Positions 17,295 through 26,652 of a DNA stretch of 64,000 bases are shown here, one piece after another (the stretch's first letter is position 1; each line of letters opens with the position of its first letter). Origin of the DNA: Njordibacter sp905182035 (GTDB lineage Bacteria > Pseudomonadota > Gammaproteobacteria > Pseudomonadales > Balneatricaceae); NCBI RefSeq assembly GCF_047730075.1, contig NZ_CP159831.1:2356001-2420000 (forward strand), given 5' to 3'. Below the pieces are notes generated by a model that worked only from the letters and a program-made list of their open reading frames with translations, did not search any database and had not been told where the DNA came from. The position numbers were made by a program, and so were the translations under genes.

Positions 17295-19019
17295 TTACAG
17301 CACAGGTGTCATGTGTTGTACCATGAGCTGTAAACTCTGACGACCACGAAACTCATTGATATCTAAGCGATACACTAAATCTGCCTGTTCACAAGTGTTG
17401 GGCCACACTGCCAAATCTATGTTGAAATAAATACCATCCACTAGCTCGCCCGTTTGGAAATGCGCCAATACTAGCTTTAAATGCTTTTCTCCTACGATCC
17501 GTTGTTGCACCACCATAAAGCGGCCATGAAAAGTGGGTTCTTCAAAGCCCTGCCCCCAGGGCCCTGCCCGTTGTAATGCAAAGGCTTGGTGAAGCTGCAA
17601 TTCGTGGGCACTTAATTCACCATCAGAACGCCACTCTTGGGCTAATAAACTGTCGGGAAGGTGCTCCTCAGCATAGGTATTTAATGCCTCTTCAAAGGCG
17701 CTAAAGTCATCAGCCTTAATGCTCAAGCCTGCTGCCATGGCATGGCCACCAAACTTAATAATTAGGCCTGGGTTCTGAGCGTCCACCACTGCCAGGGCAT
17801 CACGTAAATGAAAACCAGCAATACTCCGACAAGAACCCTTGAGGGTATCCGCATCACCTTTAGCAAAAACCAACGCCGGCCGGTGCCACTTTTCTTTAAT
17901 TCGAGACGCTACAATACCTACTACACCCTGATGCCAATCAGGATGATACAAGCACACACACTTAGGCATCACTTTATCTTGACTGACTTCTAAGTGCGTT
18001 AAAATATTACCGGCCTGCTGCTGCATATCCGCTTCTATATTACGCCTTTGGGCGTTGAGGTCATCCAATTCTTGGGCCAACTGGGCGGCAATCTGCTCAC
18101 TGTCGCTCAACAAACACTCAATACCCAAACTCATGTCATCTAGCCTGCCTGCAGCATTAAGCCTAGGACCAACACTAAACCCTAGATCCGAGGCTTGTAG
18201 ATTATGGTGCTGGCGTTTGGCTATGGTTAATAAGGCTAATAAACCCGGCCTAGCTTTGCCTGCACGAATACGTGCCACACCTTGGGCTACCAAAATGCGA
18301 TTGTTATGCTCCATAGGCACTAAGTCTGCTACGGTGCCTAAGGCAACCAAATCTAAGTATTGTGCCATGTTAGGCGGCGCTATCTGTTGCTGGTCAAACC
18401 AACCTTGAATTTGTAATTGCCTTCGCAAGGCTGACATGACATAGAAAATCACCCCCACTCCAGCAGTAGACTTAAAAGGAAATTCACACCCAGGTTGGTT
18501 CGGGTTAACAATGGCATCGGCTTCGGGCAAGGTTTCGGCCGCTAAGTGATGGTCTGTCACCAATACTTTTATACCAAGCTCATGGGCTCGCTTAATACCA
18601 GCATGGCTAGCAATACCATTGTCTACAGTGACAATTAAATCAGGCTCACTAGCTTGCGCATAATCCACCAAAGCAGTGCTTAGGCCATACCCAAAATCAA
18701 ACCGATTAGGCACGAGATAGCTTACATTTTTGGCTCCCATGGCGCCTAAAGCCAACATAGCAAGGCTGGTACTGGTTGCACCGTCACAATCAAAATCACC
18801 AACTATAACAATATGTTGCTGGGTTTCGAGTGCGTGTGCCAATAAGGCTACAGCTAAGTTTATACCTTTAAGCTGATGGTAGGGCAGGAGTTGTTTGAGT
18901 TGGTAATCTACTTGCGCGGGGTCACTAATACCACGGTGAGCAAGCACTCTGGCAACCAGGGGATCAAAAGCGGTGTCTAGGGCTACATTAGAACTGCCTA
19001 CGCGCAAGCGGACTGACAT
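17295..19019 (-). CDS. recJ: single-strand DNA 5'-3' exonuclease RecJ
   Basis: A 574-residue DHH-family nuclease used in recombination and mismatch repair. Visible motifs are VGDFDCDGATSTSLAM (motif I), TVDNGIASH (motif II), VTDHH (motif III, DHH), a DHHA1 segment (KFGGHAMAAGLSI) and an OB-fold tail. Length matches E. coli RecJ (577). It is last in the leftward xerD-dsbC-ydcF-hom-thrC-recJ run, 13 bp after thrC. Confidence 0.96.
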   Translation of the reverse strand: MSVRLRVGSSNVALDTAFDPLVARVLAHRGISDPAQVDYQLKQLLPYHQLKGINLAVALLAHALETQQHIVIVGDFDCDGATSTSLAMLALGAMGAKNVSYLVPNRFDFGYGLSTALVDYAQASEPDLIVTVDNGIASHAGIKRAHELGIKVLVTDHHLAAETLPEADAIVNPNQPGCEFPFKSTAGVGVIFYVMSALRRQLQIQGWFDQQQIAPPNMAQYLDLVALGTVADLVPMEHNNRILVAQGVARIRAGKARPGLLALLTIAKRQHHNLQASDLGFSVGPRLNAAGRLDDMSLGIECLLSDSEQIAAQLAQELDDLNAQRRNIEADMQQQAGNILTHLEVSQDKVMPKCVCLYHPDWHQGVVGIVASRIKEKWHRPALVFAKGDADTLKGSCRSIAGFHLRDALAVVDAQNPGLIIKFGGHAMAAGLSIKADDFSAFEEALNTYAEEHLPDSLLAQEWRSDGELSAHELQLHQAFALQRAGPWGQGFEEPTFHGRFMVVQQRIVGEKHLKLVLAHFQTGELVDGIYFNIDLAVWPNTCEQADLVYRLDINEFRGRQSLQLMVQHMTPVL

Positions 19020-19032
19020 ATGCGCGGCGCTC

Positions 19033-20421
19033 TTAGAGCTGGTTCATCATGTAAGTTTGCACGGTAGCAAGGTCGTTATCCAACACTTCACAACGTTCTG
19101 GCCGCTCTAACAAATCTGTTAGGTGCATCGGTAATTTAGGTGCAGCTTGACCAGCCTTAATCACTGCATCAGGAAATTTCACTGGATGGGCAGTGGCCAA
19201 AGTCACCATGGGCACTTCCGGGTGTTGATTACATACCCGTCCCGCTTCCAGACCTATGGCACTGTGAGGATCAAGTAAGTAGTTGTGATGTTGAGCGGTT
19301 TGGCTAATCACATCACAGGTTTTTTCATCGTCCACTCGATGACTACTAAACAGTTCCCGTGCTTTTTCCCACCGTTGTGGTTCTAAGCTATTAGAGGTAC
19401 CGTTATTAAGGCCTGTTACTAGCTCACTTAACGTTGTTCCATTACGATCGTATAAGTCGAACAGCAAGCGTTCAAAGTTGCTGGATACCATGATATCCAT
19501 ACTTGGGGACAAGGTATGTACTAAGCCCTGTTTCTGGTATTGGTTGGCACTAATACAACGGTGCAAGATGTCATTTTCGTTAGTGGCAACGATGAGCTGC
19601 TGAATAGGCAAGCCCATCTTTTTAGCTAAATAACCCGCGTAAATGTCACCAAAGTTGCCAGTAGGCACGCTAAAGGATACGGCGCGATGAGGACCACCTA
19701 AAGCAACAGCTGCATAAAAGTAGTACACAATCTGAGCCATGATACGGGCCCAGTTGATGGAGTTTACTGCACCTAACTGACCACCCTTCAAGAAAGATTG
19801 GTCAGAAAAGCTTTGTTTAACCATTTGCTGACAATCATCAAAATTACCACGCACAGCAATGTTGTGAATATTATCACCTATCAAGGTGGTCATCTGACGG
19901 CGCTGCACTTCTGATACACGTTCATGGGGGTGTAAAATGAACATCTGTACACGTTTACTGTGCTTACACCCTTCGATGGCAGCAGAACCCGTATCACCAG
20001 AAGTAGCACCCATAATCACTAAATTTTTTTCACGCTTAATCAGGGCATTGTCCATTAAACGGCCTAATAACTGCAGGGCAAAATCTTTAAACGCTAAGGT
20101 AGGGCCATGAAATAATTCCAGTACCCATTCGTTATGGTCTAACTGAATTAACGGCGCCACAGCCTTGTGGCTAAAACCGGCATAAGTTTTATCTACCATG
20201 CTTTTAAGTTCGCTACTGCTAATATCTTCTTCAACAAATGGCAACAAAATCTTGTGAGCCAAGTCAGCGTAGTTAAGCTTAGACCAAGAAGCAATTTCTT
20301 GATGGCTAAATTGCGGTAATTTTTCTGGCACATAAAGGCCACCGTCGCTGGCCAGGCCAGTAAGTAATACATCTTCAAAACTAAGGCTTGGGGCCTGACC
20401 GCGAGTACTGATATAACGCAT
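19033..20421 (-). CDS. thrC: threonine synthase
   Basis: A 462-residue PLP enzyme converting O-phospho-L-homoserine to threonine. The PLP lysine lies in HGPTLAFKDFALQ (about residue 111), with the glycine-rich phosphate loop SVPTGNFGD. The N-terminus MRYISTRG is typical. It follows hom by 8 bp, so the threonine branch enzymes are translated together. Confidence 0.96.
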   Translation of the reverse strand: MRYISTRGQAPSLSFEDVLLTGLASDGGLYVPEKLPQFSHQEIASWSKLNYADLAHKILLPFVEEDISSSELKSMVDKTYAGFSHKAVAPLIQLDHNEWVLELFHGPTLAFKDFALQLLGRLMDNALIKREKNLVIMGATSGDTGSAAIEGCKHSKRVQMFILHPHERVSEVQRRQMTTLIGDNIHNIAVRGNFDDCQQMVKQSFSDQSFLKGGQLGAVNSINWARIMAQIVYYFYAAVALGGPHRAVSFSVPTGNFGDIYAGYLAKKMGLPIQQLIVATNENDILHRCISANQYQKQGLVHTLSPSMDIMVSSNFERLLFDLYDRNGTTLSELVTGLNNGTSNSLEPQRWEKARELFSSHRVDDEKTCDVISQTAQHHNYLLDPHSAIGLEAGRVCNQHPEVPMVTLATAHPVKFPDAVIKAGQAAPKLPMHLTDLLERPERCEVLDNDLATVQTYMMNQL

Positions 20422-20429
20422 GTTTGTTC

Positions 20430-21743
20430 CTAGCCGTCTAAGTTTTCTACACGAATTCGAGTCACTTCACCATGAACATCTGTCAATGCTTCTATGGCCG
20501 CAATTGCATTATTCATATGGCCTTCTTGCACCGGGCGAGTCAGTATGATGACAGGCACCTGCAAGGACTCATGGGTTTGTTGACGAATAGCTTCGATGCT
20601 AATACCTGCATCGCCAAGGATCTGAGTAATTTGAGCTAAAACACCAGGTTTCTCTGAGACCATCATACGCATGTAAAACGCAGTGACTACCTTATCCATC
20701 GGCAAAATAGGGCTATCAGACATGGCGTCTTGTTGAAACGCCAAAGACGGCATACGCACGTTCTGATTCACGGCCATATCTCGCACAACATCCACTAAGT
20801 CTGCCACTATGGCAGAAGCGGTTGGCTCTGCACCTGCACCCGCACCGTAATACATGGTGGGGCCAACGGCATTGCCTTCAACTAACACAGCGTTCATTAC
20901 GCCATGTACGTTAGCAATCAGACACTTTTCTGGAATCATGGTTGGATGTACACGCAGTTCTACACCAGCTTCAGTGCGGCGAGTTAGACCTAAGTGTTTA
21001 ATGCGGTAACCTAAAGATTCTGCATTGGCCACGTCTTCGGCAGACACTTTGCTAATCCCTTCGGTGTAACACTGGTCAAACTGCAATGGAATACCAAAAG
21101 CGACTGAGGACAAAATGGTTAGCTTGTGAGCGGCATCGATGCCTTCTACGTCAAAGGTAGGGTCTGCTTCTGCGTAACCTAGCTCTTGGGCTTCTTTAAG
21201 TACATCAGCAAAGGCACGGCCTTTATCGCGCATTTCCGTAAGGATGAAGTTACCTGTGCCATTAATGATGCCAGCCAACCAGTTTATGCTGTTGGCCGCC
21301 AAACCTTCACGCAAAGCCTTAACGATAGGAATACCACCAGCAATAGCCGCTTCATACGCCACTACAACGTTGTGTTTACGAGCGGCTTCAAAAATTTCGT
21401 TACCGTGCACAGCAATCAAGGCTTTGTTGGCCGTAACCACGTGTTTACCATTACCAATGGCAGTAAGCACAAGCTCTTTGGCCGGTTCATGGCCACCAAT
21501 AAGCTCCACCAACACATCAACGTTAGGATTGTTGGCTACGGCAAAGATGTCATCTGTAATGGCTGTGTCGCCAGTATCGCAATTGACATTAGGGCGACGT
21601 TGGGCAATGTGTTCAACCACAATAGCGCGGCCCGTGCGGCGGGTAATCTCGTCGCAGTTACGCTGTAATACGTTAAACGTGCCGCCACCGACGGTGCCAA
21701 ATCCACAAATACCAACTCTTACCGGTTTCAAGGTAAACCCCAT
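20430..21743 (-). CDS. hom: homoserine dehydrogenase
   Basis: A 437-residue NAD(P)-dependent enzyme reducing aspartate semialdehyde to homoserine. It has an N-terminal Rossmann motif (VGICGFGTVGGGTF), the catalytic signature GIINGTGNFILTEM with YAEADPTFDVEGIDAAHK, and a C-terminal ACT domain (YMRMMVSEKPGVLAQITQIL) for threonine feedback. Unlike E. coli ThrA it carries no aspartokinase domain. No leader-peptide attenuator is evident in the 54 bp upstream. Confidence 0.96.
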   Translation of the reverse strand: MGFTLKPVRVGICGFGTVGGGTFNVLQRNCDEITRRTGRAIVVEHIAQRRPNVNCDTGDTAITDDIFAVANNPNVDVLVELIGGHEPAKELVLTAIGNGKHVVTANKALIAVHGNEIFEAARKHNVVVAYEAAIAGGIPIVKALREGLAANSINWLAGIINGTGNFILTEMRDKGRAFADVLKEAQELGYAEADPTFDVEGIDAAHKLTILSSVAFGIPLQFDQCYTEGISKVSAEDVANAESLGYRIKHLGLTRRTEAGVELRVHPTMIPEKCLIANVHGVMNAVLVEGNAVGPTMYYGAGAGAEPTASAIVADLVDVVRDMAVNQNVRMPSLAFQQDAMSDSPILPMDKVVTAFYMRMMVSEKPGVLAQITQILGDAGISIEAIRQQTHESLQVPVIILTRPVQEGHMNNAIAAIEALTDVHGEVTRIRVENLDG

Positions 21744-21797
21744 TGCGCCAAATGCGCGTATCTAATTAATGTATAAAAACAAGCGAGATATTGTAGC

Positions 21798-22577
21798 TTA
21801 ACAGGCCTTGTCTGTCAGCTTATAAGCGGCTAGACCTAGCCATTCTTTAAAGGCGTTATTGAGGTTACGTAAATGCTCTGCAAAGCCCCAATCAAAACGC
21901 AACAAATTGCCTTTTTGTGCGCGATAATCCACCGGGTAGGGCTGCATTGGCCAGCCTGCTTTGCAAAACACTGCGAGGGATCTTGGCATGTGAAAAGCAC
22001 TCGTCACCAACAACCAATGCTGACCAGGTTTTGGTTGCATCATGGCCTTAGTTAGCACCGCATTTTCCACTGTATTACGTGACTGTGACTCTAGTGTTAA
22101 GCGACTTTTTGACAGCCCCATAGACTGTACAAACTGCTTTGCAACTTCTGCTCCTGTGGTACCCTGTTGAACCATGCTGCCAGAGCCACCAGTAAATACT
22201 ACTGGTGCCTGGGGATATGCATTGGCCAGCATTACCATAGCCGTCAAACGTTCTGCGCCATCACCCAGCGCAACCTGTTGCCAAGCATGACTTAAGCCAA
22301 CAGCTTCACCTCCCCCAAGCACTACTATGCCATCAACTTGTGTGGGCAGCGAAGCAGGAAGGTGTTGTTGCTCTAGGGGGTAAAACAACCATTCGCCAAG
22401 CGGAAACAAGGCAATGGTCAGACATACTAAAGCTAAGTTAAGCAATAGCCTTCGGGCAGCGTTAAGCCAACCCATATACAGGCACAAAACTCCTAAGCCC
22501 AACCAAATAAGCAGCACACTATCTACCGCCACCAACAGCCAAGCTAATTTGGCGACATAGAAAAACGTAGAGTCCAT
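21798..22577 (-). CDS. YdcF/ElyC-like DUF218 membrane protein
   Basis: A 259-residue protein with two N-terminal transmembrane helices (about residues 8-35 and 40-62) and a DUF218 domain (VDGIVVLGGGE, VVFTGGSGSM, LESQSRNTVENA, LLVTSAFHMPRS). Relatives such as ElyC affect envelope integrity through an unclear activity. It sits between dsbC and hom in the operon, a common place in gammaproteobacteria. Confidence 0.85.
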   Translation of the reverse strand: MDSTFFYVAKLAWLLVAVDSVLLIWLGLGVLCLYMGWLNAARRLLLNLALVCLTIALFPLGEWLFYPLEQQHLPASLPTQVDGIVVLGGGEAVGLSHAWQQVALGDGAERLTAMVMLANAYPQAPVVFTGGSGSMVQQGTTGAEVAKQFVQSMGLSKSRLTLESQSRNTVENAVLTKAMMQPKPGQHWLLVTSAFHMPRSLAVFCKAGWPMQPYPVDYRAQKGNLLRFDWGFAEHLRNLNNAFKEWLGLAAYKLTDKAC

Positions 22578-22591
22578 AGCCTGATTCCTAG

Positions 22592-23347
22592 TTAAAGAAT
22601 ACCTAAGCGTTTGGCTAATTCATTGGCTGGCAAATAGCCAGGCAAAAGCTCACCAGAATCGAACACGATGGCCGGAGTGCCATTAATGCCAATTTGTTGC
22701 CCCAAAGTATAGTGAGCCAACACTGGGTTTTCGCAGGGCTTTGGAGAGGCCTGTGGCGCTTGTTTATTGTGCGAACGCAACTTAGCCTCAGTTAAAAATT
22801 CATTGGCATTTTTGGCACACCAGGAGTCCACCAACGCCTGATAACTAGACGAACCTATGCCAGCGCGTGGAAACGCTAAATATTTCACTTCAATACCAAG
22901 GGCATTGATAGCAGGCATTTCCGCATGTAATTTTTGACAATAAAAACAATCTATATCGGTAAATATTGTGATGGTTGCTTTTCTCTCGCCCTGAGCAGGA
23001 AATACCCACGCCTGCTGTGCAGCTGGACTTCCCATAGCCACAAGCCTATCCTTTAAAGAACTTTGCTCTGTTATGTTCACTAAGTTTTCGCCAAAGGAGT
23101 TTTGGTACATAGTTCCAGCAAAGAAAAACTCTCCATCGGCACTCATATAGATACGATCACCATTGTTTAGTAAAATATTGTAAATGCCAAACATAGGCGT
23201 TACTTCGATGCTGGAGGCTTTCAAATCTGGATTAATTCTAGCCAAACTTGACTTTATTTCTGTGTATTCTCCTGCCCACACATGGGCCGCCAACAAAGCG
23301 AATATAAAGGTAAATGCGGTAGCGAATTTGGTAATCATTAAATGCAT
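22592..23347 (-). CDS. dsbC: thiol:disulfide isomerase DsbC
   Basis: A 251-residue periplasmic disulfide isomerase. It has a signal peptide ending near AHVWA, a DsbC dimerisation domain (about residues 27-85) and a thioredoxin fold. The active site reads CFYC at residues 134-137 in place of the usual CGYC; the cis-proline loop is GINGTPA. The frame opens at a TTG at 23359, overlapping the xerD stop; the ATG at 23347 gives a normal signal peptide, and the ATG at 23338 is also possible. Confidence 0.92.
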   Translation of the reverse strand: MHLMITKFATAFTFIFALLAAHVWAGEYTEIKSSLARINPDLKASSIEVTPMFGIYNILLNNGDRIYMSADGEFFFAGTMYQNSFGENLVNITEQSSLKDRLVAMGSPAAQQAWVFPAQGERKATITIFTDIDCFYCQKLHAEMPAINALGIEVKYLAFPRAGIGSSSYQALVDSWCAKNANEFLTEAKLRSHNKQAPQASPKPCENPVLAHYTLGQQIGINGTPAIVFDSGELLPGYLPANELAKRLGIL

Positions 23348-23355
23348 AATATAGC

Positions 23356-24249
23356 TCAACCCCTAGGGTGATGTTGTGAATGTAGGTTTTGTAATCGCTG
23401 GGTAGCCACGTGAGTATATATCTGTGTGGTGGATAAATCACTATGGCCTAAGAGCATTTGAATCACACGTAAGTCAGCACCGTGATTCAACAGATGGGTT
23501 GCAAAAGCGTGCCTCAGCACATGGGGTGAGAGTGGTTTTTGGATACCAGCCGTTAAACCGTGTTGCTTAATGCGGTGCCAAAAGGTTTGCCGAGTCATGT
23601 GCTGGCCTCTATTACTCGGAAACAACACACCACTAGCAGCTACTTTTAATAGCTGTGGTCGCGCTTGTTTGATGTATTTTTGAAGCCAGTTTTGAGCCAC
23701 TTCGCCTATGGGAACTAGGCGCTCTTTAGATCCCTTGCCGAATACTTTGACAACGCCAGCAGATAAATTCAACTGGCTCATATCAAGGTTAACAAGCTCA
23801 CTCACCCTCAAACCACAGGCATACAGTAATTCTAACATTGCTCGGTCACGTAAACCTATGCCTGTGCCCACATTGGGCGCTGCCAATAAAGCTTCAACGT
23901 CTGATTCTGTGAGTGATTTGGGTAACGGGCGACCCTGCTTAGGCGCATCAATTAAAGAGGCAGGATTGGCTGCTAAATAATTCTCACGAACCATGTATTT
24001 ATAAAAGCCTTTAATGCTCGACAAATACCGTGCCAATGAACTAGCTTTAACTCCAGCTTGTGATCGATCAGCCAGAAAACTCATTAAGTCACCAGACTCT
24101 GCAAAGGCAATAGACAAACCGCGTTGAGCCAAATACTTATCTAGCTGACGCAGATCTCTAGCGTAACTTACAATGGTATTGTCACTCAGTCCTTTTTCTA
24201 ACCAAAGCGAATCGGTGTATTTTTCGATGAACCTGATGTCGTTACTCAT
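23356..24249 (-). CDS. xerD: site-specific tyrosine recombinase XerD
   Basis: A 297-residue recombinase that with XerC resolves chromosome dimers at dif under FtsK control. The catalytic set is complete: R148, K172, H243, R246, H269 and Y278. Length and the SPHVLRHAFATHLLNHGADLR region match XerD. It is the first gene of the dsbC-ydcF-hom-thrC-recJ run, the usual chromosomal context, so it is not a mobile-element integrase. Confidence 0.95.
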   Translation of the reverse strand: MSNDIRFIEKYTDSLWLEKGLSDNTIVSYARDLRQLDKYLAQRGLSIAFAESGDLMSFLADRSQAGVKASSLARYLSSIKGFYKYMVRENYLAANPASLIDAPKQGRPLPKSLTESDVEALLAAPNVGTGIGLRDRAMLELLYACGLRVSELVNLDMSQLNLSAGVVKVFGKGSKERLVPIGEVAQNWLQKYIKQARPQLLKVAASGVLFPSNRGQHMTRQTFWHRIKQHGLTAGIQKPLSPHVLRHAFATHLLNHGADLRVIQMLLGHSDLSTTQIYTHVATQRLQNLHSQHHPRG

Positions 24250-24320
24250 TGATAAACAAGAACCCTAGATCTATGTGCGGCAGCACTCAATAGGTAACAG
24301 TATAATATGTTAAACGAAAA

Positions 24321-24336
24321 ACTTGTATCTACAAGT
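24321..24336. repeat. palindrome upstream of xerD
   Basis: ACTTGT-ATCT-ACAAGT has perfect 6-bp arms and lies 72-87 bp upstream of the xerD ATG, in the only promoter-sized gap before the operon. It could be a regulator site; no protein is suggested. Confidence 0.3.
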
Positions 24337-24420
24337 CGTGATTCATAATTGAGCATGGGCTAAGTTATTAAAATAATACCACTGTATTTATTAACACTCA
24401 TTTATGGTTTTTCTTGCAAA

Positions 24421-24460
24421 AAAAACCTGCACCTCACTAAAAAGCAAGATGCAGGTTTTT
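24421..24460 (-). terminator. Rho-independent terminator of the rpsP-rplS operon
   Basis: AAAAACCTGCA and TGCAGGTTTTT form a perfect 11-bp stem with an 18-nt loop. Read leftward it runs into at least eight T residues. It lies 14 bp after the rplS stop. Confidence 0.85.
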
Positions 24461-24474
24461 ATATTAGCTTAAGC

Positions 24475-24837
24475 TTAACGCTTGGCCAGTTTTTCCTTGA
24501 TACGTGCTGCCTTACCAGACAAGTCGCGCAAGTAGTACAACTTAGCTTGGCGCACGTCACCACGGCGCTTAACAGACACACTGTCAACCTGGTGGCTAAA
24601 GGTTTGGAAAGTACGCTCAACACCCACACCGTGAGAGATTTTACGTACTGTGAAGGCAGAGTTTAGGCCACGGTTACGTTTACCGATTACCACACCTTCG
24701 TATGCCTGAAGACGCTCACGGGTACCTTCTGTTACCTTAACTTGGACCACAACAGTATCGCCGGGGCCAAATTCTGGCATTTCTTTGTTCATTTGTTCAG
24801 CTTCAATTTGCTGAATAATCAAGTTTTTGCTGCTCAT
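24475..24837 (-). CDS. rplS: 50S ribosomal protein L19
   Basis: A 120-residue L19 at the 30S-50S interface. Family motifs are FGPGDTVVVQVKVTEG, QAYEGVVIGKRNRGLNSAFTVRKIS and GVERTFQTFSP-like VERTFQTFSHQV; the C-terminus KAARIKEKL is typical. It is last in rpsP-rimM-trmD-rplS and ends at a strong terminator. Confidence 0.97.
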   Translation of the reverse strand: MSSKNLIIQQIEAEQMNKEMPEFGPGDTVVVQVKVTEGTRERLQAYEGVVIGKRNRGLNSAFTVRKISHGVGVERTFQTFSHQVDSVSVKRRGDVRQAKLYYLRDLSGKAARIKEKLAKR

Positions 24838-24853
24838 GGCACGCTCCTGTTCT

Positions 24854-25600
24854 TCACCTTTCGGATTGATCCGTTAAGCGAATAAATTCTGCTAAAGACT
24901 GCTCTTGTTCCTGCGTCAGTGTCATCTGTTCTAGTAAATCCGGTCGCCGCTGCCAGGTTCTACCTAACTGCTGCTGCATACGCCAACGGGCAATAGCGGC
25001 ATGATCCCCACTTAACAGCACCTTAGGCACTGGCATACCTGCAACCATTTCTGGGCGGGTATAATGAGGGCAATCCAACAAGCCCTGAGCAAACGAATCT
25101 TCTTGTGCCGATTCTGCATGCCCTAATACACCAGGTAACAAACGTGAAACTGCATCTATAAAGGTCATGGCTGCAAGCTCACCGCCACTTAATACAAAGT
25201 CTCCAAGAGACCACTCTTCATCTATGTCGGTACCAATTAAGCGTTCATCGATTCCTTCGTAACGCCCTGCTACCAATACCAAGCTCTCCTGCTTGGCCAG
25301 TTCTACTACACCTGCTTGGTCTAACCTACGCCCTTGGGGAGATAAATAAATCACCTTAGGCTGGCCTAGTTCAGTTTTTGCTTGGCTGATGGCATCTCGT
25401 AAAGGCTGTACCTTCATCAACATACCAGGCCCGCCACCGTATGGCCGGTCATCCACTGTGCGGTGCTTGTCCTGGGTAAAGTCGCGTGGATTATATCCCG
25501 TAACTTGCAGCAAACCTTGCTGCGTTGCTCTTCCTACCACACCAAAATCTGTTAATGATTTGAGCATTTCTGGGAACAGCGTTACTACGCCTACTTTCAC
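24854..25600 (-). CDS. trmD: tRNA (guanine-37-N1)-methyltransferase
   Basis: A 248-residue SPOUT methyltransferase making m1G37, which prevents frameshifting. The trefoil-knot S-adenosylmethionine site includes YLSPQGRRL, VAGRYEGIDER and SLGDFVLSGGELA. The start is GTG, directly after the rimM TAG, with CGGAG inside the end of rimM as ribosome site, so the two are translationally coupled. Confidence 0.96.
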   Translation of the reverse strand: MKVGVVTLFPEMLKSLTDFGVVGRATQQGLLQVTGYNPRDFTQDKHRTVDDRPYGGGPGMLMKVQPLRDAISQAKTELGQPKVIYLSPQGRRLDQAGVVELAKQESLVLVAGRYEGIDERLIGTDIDEEWSLGDFVLSGGELAAMTFIDAVSRLLPGVLGHAESAQEDSFAQGLLDCPHYTRPEMVAGMPVPKVLLSGDHAAIARWRMQQQLGRTWQRRPDLLEQMTLTQEQEQSLAEFIRLTDQSER

Positions 25601-26125
25601 CTAAAACTCCGGATCCCAATCGACCCGAATAACACCTCCGAGGAGGTCAATCTTTGTAATCACTTGATCTGGCAAATAAGGTATTAAACGCTCGTTACGA
25701 TCAATACTTTCTTCATTGCCTTTTACAACTAGCACATCATTAGAGCCCGTTGCGATCAGGTGGTCGACCTTGCCGAGTTTTACCCCTGCATCAGTCTCAA
25801 CATTCAGCCCAGTCAGTTGTTGCCAATAATAATCACCATCCTCTAGGTTTGGTAATATGGCTCGATCTACCGAAATATCCAATCCGCAATATTCGCGGGC
25901 TTGGTCACGGCCTTCACAACCTTCTAGTAATGCAATTAATCCCTTGCCGTGGGTCTTCCCCTGTGTAATTTTCAATTCTTGCCAAACGCCGTCAATACAG
26001 GTTTGCCAAGGTTGATAATCAAAGATGTTTTTCATTGGTTCAGTGCTAGAAAACACTTTTACCCAGCCCTTCACACCGTATACGGTAGTGATGCGACCCA
26101 GCTTTACGCGTTGGTCTTGAGCCAT
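25601..26125 (-). CDS. rimM: 16S rRNA processing protein RimM
   Basis: A 174-residue 30S maturation factor acting at the 16S 3' head. It has the N-terminal RimM barrel (LGRITTVYGVKGWVKVFSSTE) and a C-terminal PRC barrel (DYYWQQLTGLNV, GKVDHLIATGSNDVLVV). The ATG at 26125 has AAGGAT upstream and is preferred over the in-frame TTG at 26131. It lies 50 bp after rpsP. Confidence 0.95.
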   Translation of the reverse strand: MAQDQRVKLGRITTVYGVKGWVKVFSSTEPMKNIFDYQPWQTCIDGVWQELKITQGKTHGKGLIALLEGCEGRDQAREYCGLDISVDRAILPNLEDGDYYWQQLTGLNVETDAGVKLGKVDHLIATGSNDVLVVKGNEESIDRNERLIPYLPDQVITKIDLLGGVIRVDWDPEF

Positions 26126-26175
26126 GTTCAACGATCCTTACAACAATAGGTTAAAAACAAATGCTTCGTTAGCTA

Positions 26176-26427
26176 TTATACAGCTACTTTGCGGGCTGCT
26201 TTTATCAGTCCTGCAACACGTTCACTTGGCTGAGCACCTTGCTCCATCCAAAAGTCAACGCGCTGCATGTCAATCCGAGTTACTTCTTCTTGGCCACGAG
26301 CAACTGGGTTATGAAAACCCACACGCTCAATAAAGCGACCGTCACGCGGATTGCGCTGATCAGCTACAGTTAAATGATAGAAGGGGCGCTTTTTAGAGCC
26401 CCCACGAGCTAAACGAATGGTTACCAT
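26176..26427 (-). CDS. rpsP: 30S ribosomal protein S16
   Basis: An 83-residue S16, an assembly protein of the 30S body. The signature MVTIRLARGGSKKRPFYHL and DQRNPRDGRFIERVGFHNP is complete. It is first in the rpsP-rimM-trmD-rplS operon, behind a clear promoter and a structured leader. Confidence 0.97.
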   Translation of the reverse strand: MVTIRLARGGSKKRPFYHLTVADQRNPRDGRFIERVGFHNPVARGQEEVTRIDMQRVDFWMEQGAQPSERVAGLIKAARKVAV

Positions 26428-26524
26428 GCGTTAGATCCCTTTACGTCGTGTAAGTTTTGAAATCACTTACTATTCATCAATGCAACGCGCCATTGTAGGC
26501 GACATCACGGAAATGGGCATTACC

Positions 26525-26568
26525 CCGCCTAAATTAATAGCATGTAACACATGCCTAATTCAGGGCGG
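26525..26568 (-). promoter_or_regulatory. long leader hairpin of the rpsP transcript
   Basis: CCGCC at 26525-26529 pairs with GGCGG at 26564-26568, AAATTA with TAATT, and GCATGT with ACATGC around an AAC loop, with small bulges. The hairpin starts at the predicted transcription start near 26564, so it would cap the 5' end of the mRNA. A role in stability or feedback is inference. Confidence 0.5.
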
Positions 26569-26570
26569 AT

Positions 26571-26599
26571 ATTGTACGGTATTTATAGAGCCAAGACAA
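26571..26599 (-). promoter_or_regulatory. rpsP operon promoter
   Basis: On the minus strand TTGTCT (26594-26599), a 17-bp spacer and TACAAT (26571-26576). It gives a leader of about 137 nt before rpsP. Confidence 0.6.
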
Positions 26600-26652
26600 T
26601 TAAATCGAACTGGAAGTTTTACCTAAGTTTGATGCCTGATGATGCGAAGTTA

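Noticed and set aside
23356..24249. Tyrosine recombinase as sign of a mobile element
   Set aside because: It has XerD length and residues and sits in the standard xerD-dsbC-hom-thrC-recJ operon; no attachment-site repeats or phage genes surround it.
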